Source of the DNA: Bradyrhizobium canariense
GTDB lineage: Bacteria; Pseudomonadota; Alphaproteobacteria; Rhizobiales; Xanthobacteraceae
NCBI RefSeq assembly: GCF_900105125.1
Contig: NZ_LT629750.1
Coordinates: 2,852,001 to 2,916,000, forward strand
Direction: 5' to 3'
Length of the DNA stretch: 64,000 nucleotides
The stretch's first letter is position 1; every line of letters begins with the position of its first letter. The notes beneath the pieces are model-generated. The model saw only the letters and a program-made list of their open reading frames with translations, did not search any database and was not told the DNA's origin. Below, piece after piece: positions 24,889-32,130 of the stretch. The translations under genes were made by a program, and so were the position numbers.

Positions 24889-25347
24889 TCAGCGCGGCAC
24901 CACCGCCGTTGCTTCGATCTCGACCCGCGCCGCCTTTTCCACGAGACGCACGACCTGAACCAGCGCCATCGCCGGATAATGTACGCCGAAAATCTCGCGA
25001 TAGGCCTGCCCTAGCGCTTTCAAATTCGCCAGATACTCCTCGATATCGACGACATACCAGGTGAGCCGAACGAGATGCTCGGGGCGCGCGCCGCCTTCGG
25101 CAAGGATGGCCGAAATATTGCTCAGGGTCTGACGAACCTGCGCGACAAAGCCGGGGGCCAAATGCCCCTGGCTGTCCCAACCGATGATCCCGCCGGTCAC
25201 CACGAAACGGCCATCGGCCGCCATGCCGTTGGCATATCCTTTCGGCATCGGCCAACCGCTTGGCTGCAAGATCTGCGGACCATCTTTCGCGGCCTCGCCG
25301 CGTGCAGCCTGCACGACAGCAAGTGTGGGCCCTTTTGGTGTGCTCAC
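24889..25347 (-). CDS. RidA/YjgF/Rid family protein
   Basis: A protein of 152 residues. The Rid core is seen in LQPSGWPMPKGYANGMAADG and FVVTGGIIGWDSQGHLAPGFVAQVRQTLSNI, then VHYPAMALVQVVRLVEKAARVEIEATAV; the arginine in this last block is placed near the family's imine-binding residue. Rid enzymes hydrolyse reactive enamines and imines to ketones plus ammonia. Following the 2-aminobenzoate-CoA ligase gene, it fits hydrolysis of the enamine made when 2-aminobenzoyl-CoA is dearomatised. A GTG at 25347 has GGGAG eight bases before it; an ATG at 25374 overlapping the ligase stop is an alternative start. Confidence 0.88.
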   Translation of the reverse strand: MSTPKGPTLAVVQAARGEAAKDGPQILQPSGWPMPKGYANGMAADGRFVVTGGIIGWDSQGHLAPGFVAQVRQTLSNISAILAEGGARPEHLVRLTWYVVDIEEYLANLKALGQAYREIFGVHYPAMALVQVVRLVEKAARVEIEATAVVPR

Positions 25348-25370
25348 TAGCCGGTCTCCCTCGGATCTAT

Positions 25371-27107
25371 TCATTCCGCCGCCATGCCTGCCGACGATGA
25401 GCCTGTGCCTGCGTGAGCCATCTGCCGCAAGGCAAATCGCTTCAGTTTGCCGGTTTCCGTCTTCGGCAGTTGCTCGACGAATTCGATTGCGCGCGGATAT
25501 TTATAAGGCGCGATCTCGCGTTTGACATGGTCCTGCAACGCCATCACCAGCACGGCATCGCCGGTGCTGCCGGGCGCCAGCACCACGTAAGCCTTGACGA
25601 TCATGCCGCGCGCCTCGTCGGGCGAACCAACGACGCCGCACTCGGCCACCGCCGGATGACTAAGCAACGCGGCCTCGACGTCGGGTCCGGCAATGTTGTA
25701 GCCGGAAGAGATAATCATGTCGTCCGACCGGGCCACGAAGCACAAGCGGCCCTTGTCGTCGCGGACGAACGCATCGCCCGTCAGATTCCAGCCGTCGCGT
25801 ACATAGTTCGACTGTCTGACATCCGCGAGATAGCGGCATCCGGTCGGGCCGCGAACCGCAAGCTTGCCGACGGTGCCCGGCGGCAATTCGTTCATGTCCT
25901 CATCGACGATCTTTGCCTCGTAACCGGAAACCGGACGCCCCGTGGTTCCGGCAGCGGCGTCGCCGACCCGGTTCGTGATGAAGATATGCAGCAATTCCGT
26001 GCTGCCGATCCCGTCGAGAATCGTCTTGCCGGTCCTGCGGGTCCAGCTTTCGAAAACCGGCGCCGGCAAGGTCTCGCCGGCCGAAACCGCCAGACGCAGC
26101 GACGACAGATCGGCGCCCTTGTCCATCGCAGCCATCATCGCCCGATACGCGGTCGGCGACGTAAAGCAAATCGTGGCCTTGTAGGTTTCGATGATCCTGA
26201 CCATCTCGCTCGGTGCCGCGTTTTCCAATAGCGTCGCGGTCGCGCCGAACCGCAGCGGAAAGATCGCAAGACCACCCAGCCCAAACGTAAAGGCAAGCGG
26301 CGGCGATCCCACGAAGACATCGTCCGGCGTGACGTTGAGCACTTCCTTCGCATACCCGTCCGCGACGATCAGGAGATCGCGATGGAAATGCATCGTCGCT
26401 TTGGGCTCGCCCGTGGTGCCGGAGGTAAATCCCAGCAAGGCGACATCATCGCGGCCGGTTTTGACGGCGTCGAACCGCACCGGCTTGTTCAGCGCCACCC
26501 GATCGAGCTCGGCATCATGGTTTGACGTCCCGTCAAAATTCACGACCTGCTTGAGGAACCGGCTGGTCTTCGCGCACGCGACCAGTTCGTCGGCGATGCG
26601 GCTGTCAGTCAGCGCGAGACCGATCTCTGCCTTGTCAACGATCTTGGTCAATTCACCGGCGCGCAGCATCGGCATGGTATTGACGACGACGGCGCCTGCC
26701 TTGGTCGCCGCAAGCCATGCCGCAACCAGCGCCGGATTGTTGCCCGAGCGTATCAGAACGCGGTTGCCAGGCTTGACGCCGTAATTCTCCACCAACGCAT
26801 GCGCGAGGCGGTTCGACCAATCCGCCAGTTCCTTGTAGGTGCGCTGGCGACCGTTGCCGATCAGTGCGATGCGATCACCGAGCCCCTTCTCGACGATCCG
26901 GTCGGTCAGCTCGACCGCGGCATTGAGAAATTCCGGATACTGAAACTCCGGCCGGTCGAGCAGCAATTCCGGCCATTGCTCAAACGGCGGAAGATTGCGC
27001 CGCGCAAAATCATCAACGTGACCCGATGGGCCAAGGTTGAATGAACCACGGCTGGGTGAACCAAGGCTCGATGAATCAAGGCTGGGAATTCCACCCGACA
27101 TTTCCAT
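25371..27107 (-). CDS. 2-Aminobenzoate/benzoate-CoA ligase family protein
   Basis: A 578-residue acyl-adenylate-forming enzyme that activates an aromatic acid with ATP and CoA. Motifs in order are LLGFTSGTTGEPKATMHF, LDGIGSTELLHIF, SDDMIISSGYNIAGPDVEAA and the catalytic lysine region LPKTETGKLKRF. The sequence is of the benzoate-CoA ligase subgroup. Close linkage to the fused monooxygenase/reductase gene at 32131 points to 2-aminobenzoate as substrate. Residues 8-27 are four imperfect pentapeptides encoded by 15-base tandem repeats, an unusual extension. A motif shared with other units of this region lies 74 bases before the start. Confidence 0.87.
   Translation of the reverse strand: MEMSGGIPSLDSSSLGSPSRGSFNLGPSGHVDDFARRNLPPFEQWPELLLDRPEFQYPEFLNAAVELTDRIVEKGLGDRIALIGNGRQRTYKELADWSNRLAHALVENYGVKPGNRVLIRSGNNPALVAAWLAATKAGAVVVNTMPMLRAGELTKIVDKAEIGLALTDSRIADELVACAKTSRFLKQVVNFDGTSNHDAELDRVALNKPVRFDAVKTGRDDVALLGFTSGTTGEPKATMHFHRDLLIVADGYAKEVLNVTPDDVFVGSPPLAFTFGLGGLAIFPLRFGATATLLENAAPSEMVRIIETYKATICFTSPTAYRAMMAAMDKGADLSSLRLAVSAGETLPAPVFESWTRRTGKTILDGIGSTELLHIFITNRVGDAAAGTTGRPVSGYEAKIVDEDMNELPPGTVGKLAVRGPTGCRYLADVRQSNYVRDGWNLTGDAFVRDDKGRLCFVARSDDMIISSGYNIAGPDVEAALLSHPAVAECGVVGSPDEARGMIVKAYVVLAPGSTGDAVLVMALQDHVKREIAPYKYPRAIEFVEQLPKTETGKLKRFALRQMAHAGTGSSSAGMAAE
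27027..27086. repeat. Four imperfect 15-base tandem repeats in the ligase N-terminus
   Basis: Plus-strand units TGAACCACGGCTGGG, TGAACCAAGGCTCGA and TGAATCAAGGCTGGG stand head to tail at 27042-27086. They are preceded by a more diverged unit at 27027-27041. They encode residues 8-27 of the ligase as PSLDS, SSLGS, PSRGS and FNLGP. The repeat length keeps frame, so copy-number change would alter only the protein extension. Confidence 0.8.
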
Positions 27108-27180
27108 CGTCCCTCGTGTTCGGGATGAAAGGCTTTGAGACCAATAACTGGGCCGTCCGGCAGTGCTTTATTCCCAAACA

Positions 27181-27194
27181 TTTTATACTTAAAG
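27181..27194 (-). promoter_or_regulatory. AT-rich regulatory motif, copy a (ligase gene)
   Basis: On the minus strand it reads CTTTAAGTATAAAA, continuing ATGTTTGG, 74 bases before the ligase start. The same oriented sequence occurs before four other units of this region (28712, 34512, 36250, 36343). The TTTA and TAAA ends are symmetric, and the core could overlap a -10 element. The divergent MarR gene product is the obvious candidate binder. Confidence 0.75.
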
Positions 27195-27243
27195 TAATTT
27201 GGCGCAATAGCCCAAATTTGGCCGATCCAACACTTTTTGAAAT

Positions 27244-28059
27244 CTAGCGGCGGACCAGTTGCAACAGACGCGACACCATCGACGAACCCGGATCGGCCAG
27301 CGGCGCGATCGCGGTGAAATGGTTCGCCTCAGGAACCACACCGAACCGCGTCGGCAGACCAGCCGCCCCCCAGCGATCGACGATGGCTCTGCTTTGTCGA
27401 AGATATTCCGCGCTTTCGTTCTCGCCCACAACCGCATCGAGACTTCCGCGCACGGGCGCGTTCCAGAACAACGGGCTCGCACTGCGGGCCGCCGCCTGGT
27501 CGAGACGCAGCGCGCTGTTGAGTGACGTTTCGACCAGCGGCACAAGATCGAACAGGCCCGAGATGGTATAGGCCGCAACGACGAGGTCTTTTGGCAAGGG
27601 GCGGTCGATGGCGGCCCAGTCGGTCGCGAGCAGGCAGGCCGCAAGATGCCCGCCCGCGGAATGACCGCTCATCACCAGCGGGCGTCCGAGCCGGGCCAGT
27701 TCGCGCGAGGCGTGGCGCATTTGCCCGATAATGTCGTTGACGGTGACATCGGGACACAGGTCGTAGCTTGGAACGGCGACGCTGAAGCCATGGGCGTTCA
27801 GCCCGCGCGCGCAGTGACTGAAAAAGGAACCGTCCAGCGCCTGCCAGTAACCGCCATGAATGAAAACGACGATCGGCCCCTCGCCAGCGGCGGGAAATAA
27901 ATCGATCGTATTGCGGACGCCGGGACCATAGGCAATTGCGCGCGGCTTGCACCGCGCGCGATAGGCCGCGGCGTCTCTTGCCCATCCGGCGATCAGCGAT
28001 GGATTTTCCGGAACCCGCGCCCGGTTGTTGTACTCGACCTCGTAGTCGATCTCCGCCAC
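27244..28059 (-). CDS. Alpha/beta hydrolase, arylformamidase (KynB)-like
   Basis: A 271-residue serine hydrolase. It has the oxyanion segment HGGYW at residues 68-72, as in kynurenine formamidases, the nucleophile S134 in SGHSAGGHLA, and a late histidine in PEANHFTAI. Arylformamidases remove formyl groups from N-formylkynurenine or N-formylanthranilate. Deformylation yielding 2-aminobenzoate would suit the neighbouring ligase, but this is inferred from context, and a general esterase cannot be excluded. It is five bases after the MarR gene on the same strand and is probably co-transcribed with it. Confidence 0.83.
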   Translation of the reverse strand: MAEIDYEVEYNNRARVPENPSLIAGWARDAAAYRARCKPRAIAYGPGVRNTIDLFPAAGEGPIVVFIHGGYWQALDGSFFSHCARGLNAHGFSVAVPSYDLCPDVTVNDIIGQMRHASRELARLGRPLVMSGHSAGGHLAACLLATDWAAIDRPLPKDLVVAAYTISGLFDLVPLVETSLNSALRLDQAAARSASPLFWNAPVRGSLDAVVGENESAEYLRQSRAIVDRWGAAGLPTRFGVVPEANHFTAIAPLADPGSSMVSRLLQLVRR

Positions 28060-28064
28060 GGGGC

Positions 28065-28559
28065 TTACGGCGCCCGTCGGCTTGCGGACTTCTGCGCCGA
28101 ACCCTTGGTCTTGGCCAGAAGACGCATCAGTTCGCGCACATCCTTCGGCGTAAGATCCGAAAAGATATCGGCAATCCAGGTCTCATGCTCGGCGGCCATC
28201 CTTCGAAACTCGATGCGGCCGGCTTTCGTCAGCCGTATCACCTGCACACGCCGGTCGGACTCTGACGTACGGCGGTCAAGATGGCCGGATTCGACCAGGC
28301 GTTCGACCAATCCGGTGACATTGCCGTTCGAGACCATCATCCGCTTCGAGACGTCCGACAGCGTCATGCCTTCCGGCGCCTTGTCGAGCTGGGCCATCAG
28401 GTCGAAGCGTGGCAGCGTGACATCGAACCGCTCGCGCAACCGGCCGCGCACTTCGCCCTCGATCAAGGTCGTGCATGTCAGAAGGCGAAGCCACAATCTA
28501 AGCTCGTCGCCATGCTCGTGCGGTTGTTCAACGGCCTTGGTCTCGGAGTCGAGGATCAT
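28065..28559 (-). CDS. MarR family transcriptional regulator
   Basis: A 164-residue winged-helix repressor. The DNA-binding part runs about residues 50-115: MTLSDVSKRMMVSNGNVTGL as helix-turn-helix, then ESDRRVQVIRLTKAGR as wing. Similar MarR proteins (for example BadR in Rhodopseudomonas) respond to aryl-CoA compounds. It heads the operon with the formamidase-like gene and is divergent from a binding-protein gene at 28874. The gap carries one copy of the AT-rich motif found before the anthranilate-pathway units, making it the best candidate for their regulator. The start at 28559 is the ATG that begins the conserved part; a longer frame upstream looks non-coding. Confidence 0.92.
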   Translation of the reverse strand: MILDSETKAVEQPHEHGDELRLWLRLLTCTTLIEGEVRGRLRERFDVTLPRFDLMAQLDKAPEGMTLSDVSKRMMVSNGNVTGLVERLVESGHLDRRTSESDRRVQVIRLTKAGRIEFRRMAAEHETWIADIFSDLTPKDVRELMRLLAKTKGSAQKSASRRAP

Positions 28560-28711
28560 GGTGCAATCATTTTGCCTTGGGTATCGCAGCGGCGCGACCG
28601 CGGTGACTGCTTCGCGCCTGCTGGTTCGCCCGGTGATACCGACCATAAATAGCTCACAGGTGCTGTAAGTCAAAACACCGGTAGCCGCAATCGGCACCAT
28701 TTTTTGGATTT

Positions 28712-28732
28712 CTTTAGGTTTGAAATAATTGG
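28712..28732 (+). promoter_or_regulatory. AT-rich regulatory motif, copy e (marR / binding-protein gap)
   Basis: Reads CTTTAGGTTTGAAA followed by ATAATTGG. It matches copy b (34512-34532) at 19 of 21 positions. It lies 153 bases before marR on one side and 141 before the binding-protein gene on the other, in a gap of 314 bases that holds no gene. Confidence 0.65.
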
Positions 28733-28873
28733 CGCGCGGCTTGCATGCTCGTCATCCGCCTTGGCGTTGCCTTGCTTGCGGCAGGCCCTTTCATCGGAAT
28801 AAGCTGCCCGTCCCGAACGTTTCAACGAGATGGGTTTCAGCCTCGCATTAGCCGATAACGACTGGGAGCGAGT

Positions 28874-30049
28874 ATGACACAGCTATTCAAGTTGGTCGGA
28901 TTGGCAATTTTGCTGGGCATCCCGGCCAATCACGCGGTCGCACAGGAGAAAATCAAGATCGGCGTCATTGTGACGCTGTCCGGGCCAGCAGCCGTGCTCG
29001 GCCAGCAGGCACGCGACGGCCTTGCGCTTGCCGTCAAGGATCTCGGCGGCAAGATGCTTGGCCGTGACGTCGAGGTCGTCGTGGTCGACGACGAGCTCAA
29101 GCCAGATGCCGCGGTGACCAAAGTCAGGGGCCTGCTCGAGCGGGACAAGGTCGATTTCGTGGTGGGACCGATCTTCTCCAACATCCTTCAAGCGATTCAC
29201 AAGCCGTTAGTGGATTCCAAGACTTTCCTCATCAGCCCGAACGCCGGACCGTCGAGCTTCGCCGGCGCGAACTGCAGTCCGTTTTTCTATGTGACCTCCT
29301 ACCAGAATGATCAGGTCCACGAGGTGCTCGGCAAGGTCGCGCAGGATCGCGGCTACAAGCGCGTCTACGTGCTGGTTCCGAACTATCAGGCCGGCAAGGA
29401 TTCCGCCGCCGGGTTCAAGATCGACTACAAGGGCGAAATTGTCGAGGAGAGCTACATCCCGCTGGGCGCGCTGGATTTCCAGGTCGAACTCTCCAAGATC
29501 GCCTCGCTCAAGCCCGACGCCGTGTTCACGTTCATGCCGGGCGGCATGGGCGTCAGTCTGGTGAAGCAGTACAAGCAGGCCGGGCTCGCCGATCGCATTC
29601 CGTTCCTCTCGGCATTCACGGTCGATGAATCGACGCTACCCGCGCAGCAGGACGCGGCGGTCGGCATGTTCGGGGGCGCCAACTGGGCGCCAAATCTCGA
29701 CAATCCGCAGAACAAGAAATTCGTGGCCAGCTATGAAGCTGCCTATAACAGCGTGCCCGGCACCTACGCCTTCCAGGCCTATGATGCGGCGATGCTGATC
29801 GACAGCGCCGTCAAGGCCGTTAAAGGTGACCTCACCAACAAGGAGGCCGTTGCGGCGGCCCTGAAGAAAGCGGATTTCACCTCGCTGCGTGGTGGTTTCA
29901 AGTTCAACACCAACGGCTATCCGATCCAGGATTTCTACCTGACCAAAGTCGCAAAACGCCCCGACGGCAAATTCCAGACCGAGATCGTCGAGAAGGTGTT
30001 CGAGAATTATGGCGACCGTTACGCCAGGGACTGCGTGCCTGCTAACTGA
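28874..30049 (+). CDS. Branched-chain-type ABC transporter substrate-binding protein (LivK-like)
   Basis: A 391-residue periplasmic receptor with a signal peptide (residues 1-23, ending AVAQ). The type I binding fold opens KIKIGVIVTLSGPAAVLGQQ, with KLDFVVGP-like and SPNAGPSSFAGANCSPFFY segments. LivK-like receptors of this class often bind aromatic acids rather than amino acids. No permease or ATPase gene adjoins it; the only Liv membrane set in the window (53209-56571) has its own receptor. Linked to the marR and ligase genes, it may bring in aminobenzoate or a related acid using membrane components encoded elsewhere. Confidence 0.9.
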   Translation: MTQLFKLVGLAILLGIPANHAVAQEKIKIGVIVTLSGPAAVLGQQARDGLALAVKDLGGKMLGRDVEVVVVDDELKPDAAVTKVRGLLERDKVDFVVGPIFSNILQAIHKPLVDSKTFLISPNAGPSSFAGANCSPFFYVTSYQNDQVHEVLGKVAQDRGYKRVYVLVPNYQAGKDSAAGFKIDYKGEIVEESYIPLGALDFQVELSKIASLKPDAVFTFMPGGMGVSLVKQYKQAGLADRIPFLSAFTVDESTLPAQQDAAVGMFGGANWAPNLDNPQNKKFVASYEAAYNSVPGTYAFQAYDAAMLIDSAVKAVKGDLTNKEAVAAALKKADFTSLRGGFKFNTNGYPIQDFYLTKVAKRPDGKFQTEIVEKVFENYGDRYARDCVPAN

Positions 30050-30084
30050 AACCGGGCCGACACAACGGAGGAAGGAACAAGGCG

Positions 30085-30540
30085 ATGAAGAGCGAGATCA
30101 CCGGCATTACACGCGCCAACGAGGGCATGCAGGGCATTTCCTGGAATATCCTCGGCCAGACCTATGTGCCGAAGAGCTGCACCGAGCACTCCTTCTCCTG
30201 GCACGCGACGCTGTCACCAGGGACTTTCGTGCCGCCGCATATCCACCCTGACCAGGATGAATATCTCTACATGCTGGAGGGCAAGCTGGATTTCATGCTT
30301 GCGGGCGCCGAGGCCCAGGCGACACCGGGCGATCTGATACGGCTGGGGATGGGTGTGCCTCACGGCATCTTCAACAAATCCGATCAAACCGCCAAGGTGC
30401 TGTTCTGGGTGTCGCCAACCCGCCGGCTGTACGATCTGTTCTGGGGCCTTCACAACATGAAGGAGCAAAAGCCGGAGGACGTGGTGGCCATGGCCGCGGA
30501 ATATAACATTCACTTCCTGCCACCGCCGCCTGGGGCGTGA
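30085..30540 (+). CDS. Cupin domain protein
   Basis: A 151-residue metal-binding barrel. The first cupin motif is PPHIHPDQDEYLYMLEGKLDFMLAG, with three metal-binding histidine or glutamate positions, and the second is PHGIFNKSDQTAKVLFWVSP. Stand-alone cupins of this type serve as dioxygenases, isomerases or sensors. GGAGGAAGG precedes the start. It follows the LivK-like gene by 35 bases and is probably in the same transcript. A role in ring cleavage or regulation within the aromatic region is possible but not shown. Confidence 0.82.
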   Translation: MKSEITGITRANEGMQGISWNILGQTYVPKSCTEHSFSWHATLSPGTFVPPHIHPDQDEYLYMLEGKLDFMLAGAEAQATPGDLIRLGMGVPHGIFNKSDQTAKVLFWVSPTRRLYDLFWGLHNMKEQKPEDVVAMAAEYNIHFLPPPPGA

Positions 30541-30560
30541 GGCTCCAAAAAGCATTAGCC

Positions 30561-30712
30561 GTCATTGCGAGCGAACGGGTCGCGCGAATGCGCGCCCGAT
30601 GACAGGCTCCGCGAAGCAATCCATCTGACGCCGAAAGAAGACTGGATTGCTTCGTCGCGGAGCCTGTCATCGGGCGGCGCTTCGCGCCGACCCGGTGGCT
30701 CCTCGCAATGAC
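30561..30712. repeat. Dispersed palindromic element, copy 2 (long form)
   Basis: It begins GTCATTGCGAGCGAACGGG and ends CTCGCAATGAC, with GAAGCAATCCA and TGGATTGCTTC inside and longer GC-rich arms containing GATGACAGGCTCCGCGA and its complement. Same family as 2111-2185 and 48070-48152. It lies between convergent genes. Confidence 0.85.
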
Positions 30713-30725
30713 GGCCGCGGGTCGC

Positions 30726-31976
30726 CTACGCCCGCACCGCCGCTAGCCCCGGCACCGCCGCAAATCCGGCCTTGCTGGCGTAGCCACGCACGATCGCTTC
30801 GCGCTGCGAATAGCTCAATATCCGCTCGACGTCGTCGAAGCCATCAGGCGCGAGCTGCTCGACCGCATCGATCACGCCTTCCGGTCCGCCGCGCCGGTTG
30901 GAGCGCACAATCTCCGCCGTCATCGGCAACCGCTTTTGCTCGTACATCATCAGCGCCTGACGCGGATGCTCGGAACGCACCAGCGCGTCGGCCAGCGCAC
31001 GGGCGTCGAGAATGGCCTGCGAGGCACCATTCGACCCCACTGGATACATCGGGTGCGCGGCATCGCCGAGCAGCGTGATCCGCCCGCATGACCAATAGGG
31101 AAGCGGGTCGCGGTCGCAGGTCGGATATTCGTAGAATTCGGGTGTCGCCGAAATCAGGCTGGGCACGTCGACATGGGGAACCGAGAACCGCGCGACATGC
31201 GGCATCAGTTCTTCGCGCTTGCCGGGCCTCGACCAGTCCTCGCGACGCGGCGGCGGCGCGTTACCGTCGCCGACCTTCACCAGCACGGCCCAGTTGGTCA
31301 GACGGCTTGCCGGGCTCGACCCCTCCGCAATGGGATACACCACGACCTTGGCATGCAGGCCGCCGGCGACGATCATCGAACGGCCGCTCAAAAACACCGG
31401 CCAGTCGCGCGCGCCGCGCCACAGCATCAACCCGTTCCAGCATGGTGGCCCTTCATCCGGGAAAAGGACTTCGCGCACCCGCGAATGAATACCGTCGGCG
31501 CCGATCAGGATATCGCCGCGCACGGTGTCGGTATGCGCGCCGGAACGATCGAAGAAATACGCGGTCACGCCGCCCTCGTCCTGGGTGAAGGCCCCCAACC
31601 TGCAGCCGGTGTGAATCGCCTCCCGCCCCAGCCGCCCCTCGACCGCGCGGTGGATCACGCTTTGCAGTCGCCCGCGATGGATGGAGAATTGCGGCACGTC
31701 ATGGCCGGCGTCGATGCCGCGGGACTCGCGCCAGACTTCCTGGCCATGGCGATTGAGATAATAAAGCACGTCGGTGCGGATCGCGATGTCGTCGAGCTTT
31801 TGCAACAGCCCGAGGCCCGCCAGTTCGCGGATCGCATGCGGAAGCGTGTTGATGCCAACGCCAAGTTCGCGGATCGTGTCCGACTGCTCGAAAAGCTCGC
31901 AGCCAATGCCGCGGGCGCGCAGCATCAACGCCGTGGTGAGGCCGCCGATACCGCCTCCGACGATAATCGCCTTCAT
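30726..31976 (-). CDS. FAD-dependent monooxygenase, PhzS / salicylate-hydroxylase-like
   Basis: A 416-residue group A flavin monooxygenase. The FAD loop is IIVGGGIGGLTTALML (from residue 4). Next come LGVGINTLPHAIREL and QFSIHRGRLQ, close to my recollection of PhzS. Then DILIGADGIHS, and the second FAD motif GDAAHPMYPVGSNGASQAI. Such enzymes hydroxylate aromatic or heteroaromatic acids using NAD(P)H and oxygen. It is read toward the palindrome at 30561 and lies downstream of the fused monooxygenase/reductase gene on the same strand, across a repeat. It may add a hydroxyl group to a related substrate; the exact one is unknown. Confidence 0.87.
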   Translation of the reverse strand: MKAIIVGGGIGGLTTALMLRARGIGCELFEQSDTIRELGVGINTLPHAIRELAGLGLLQKLDDIAIRTDVLYYLNRHGQEVWRESRGIDAGHDVPQFSIHRGRLQSVIHRAVEGRLGREAIHTGCRLGAFTQDEGGVTAYFFDRSGAHTDTVRGDILIGADGIHSRVREVLFPDEGPPCWNGLMLWRGARDWPVFLSGRSMIVAGGLHAKVVVYPIAEGSSPASRLTNWAVLVKVGDGNAPPPRREDWSRPGKREELMPHVARFSVPHVDVPSLISATPEFYEYPTCDRDPLPYWSCGRITLLGDAAHPMYPVGSNGASQAILDARALADALVRSEHPRQALMMYEQKRLPMTAEIVRSNRRGGPEGVIDAVEQLAPDGFDDVERILSYSQREAIVRGYASKAGFAAVPGLAAVRA

Positions 31977-32015
31977 CGCCCGACTCCACGCAAACCCGTT
32001 ACGCAACCGGCGCTA

Positions 32016-32113
32016 GAGCATGATCCTGAAAAGTGGGAACCGGTTTTCAGAAAAGATCATGCGCAAACAAGAGATCAGATCATGATCCGATCCAGTCCAA
32101 TCGGATCATGATC
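32016..32113. repeat. Two-part dispersed repeat with perfect hairpin
   Basis: The left part, GAGCATGATCCTGAAAAGTG to about 32063, contains CTGAAAAGTGGGAACCGGTTTTCAG, an imperfect palindrome of a kind common between genes in Rhizobiales. The right part is a perfect 14-base inverted repeat, GATCATGATCCGAT (32078-32091) and ATCGGATCATGATC (32100-32113), around an 8-base loop. It may terminate or stabilise the transcript of the gene ending at 32131. Confidence 0.75.
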
Positions 32114-32130
32114 TAAGGTCGCATAGTCGA

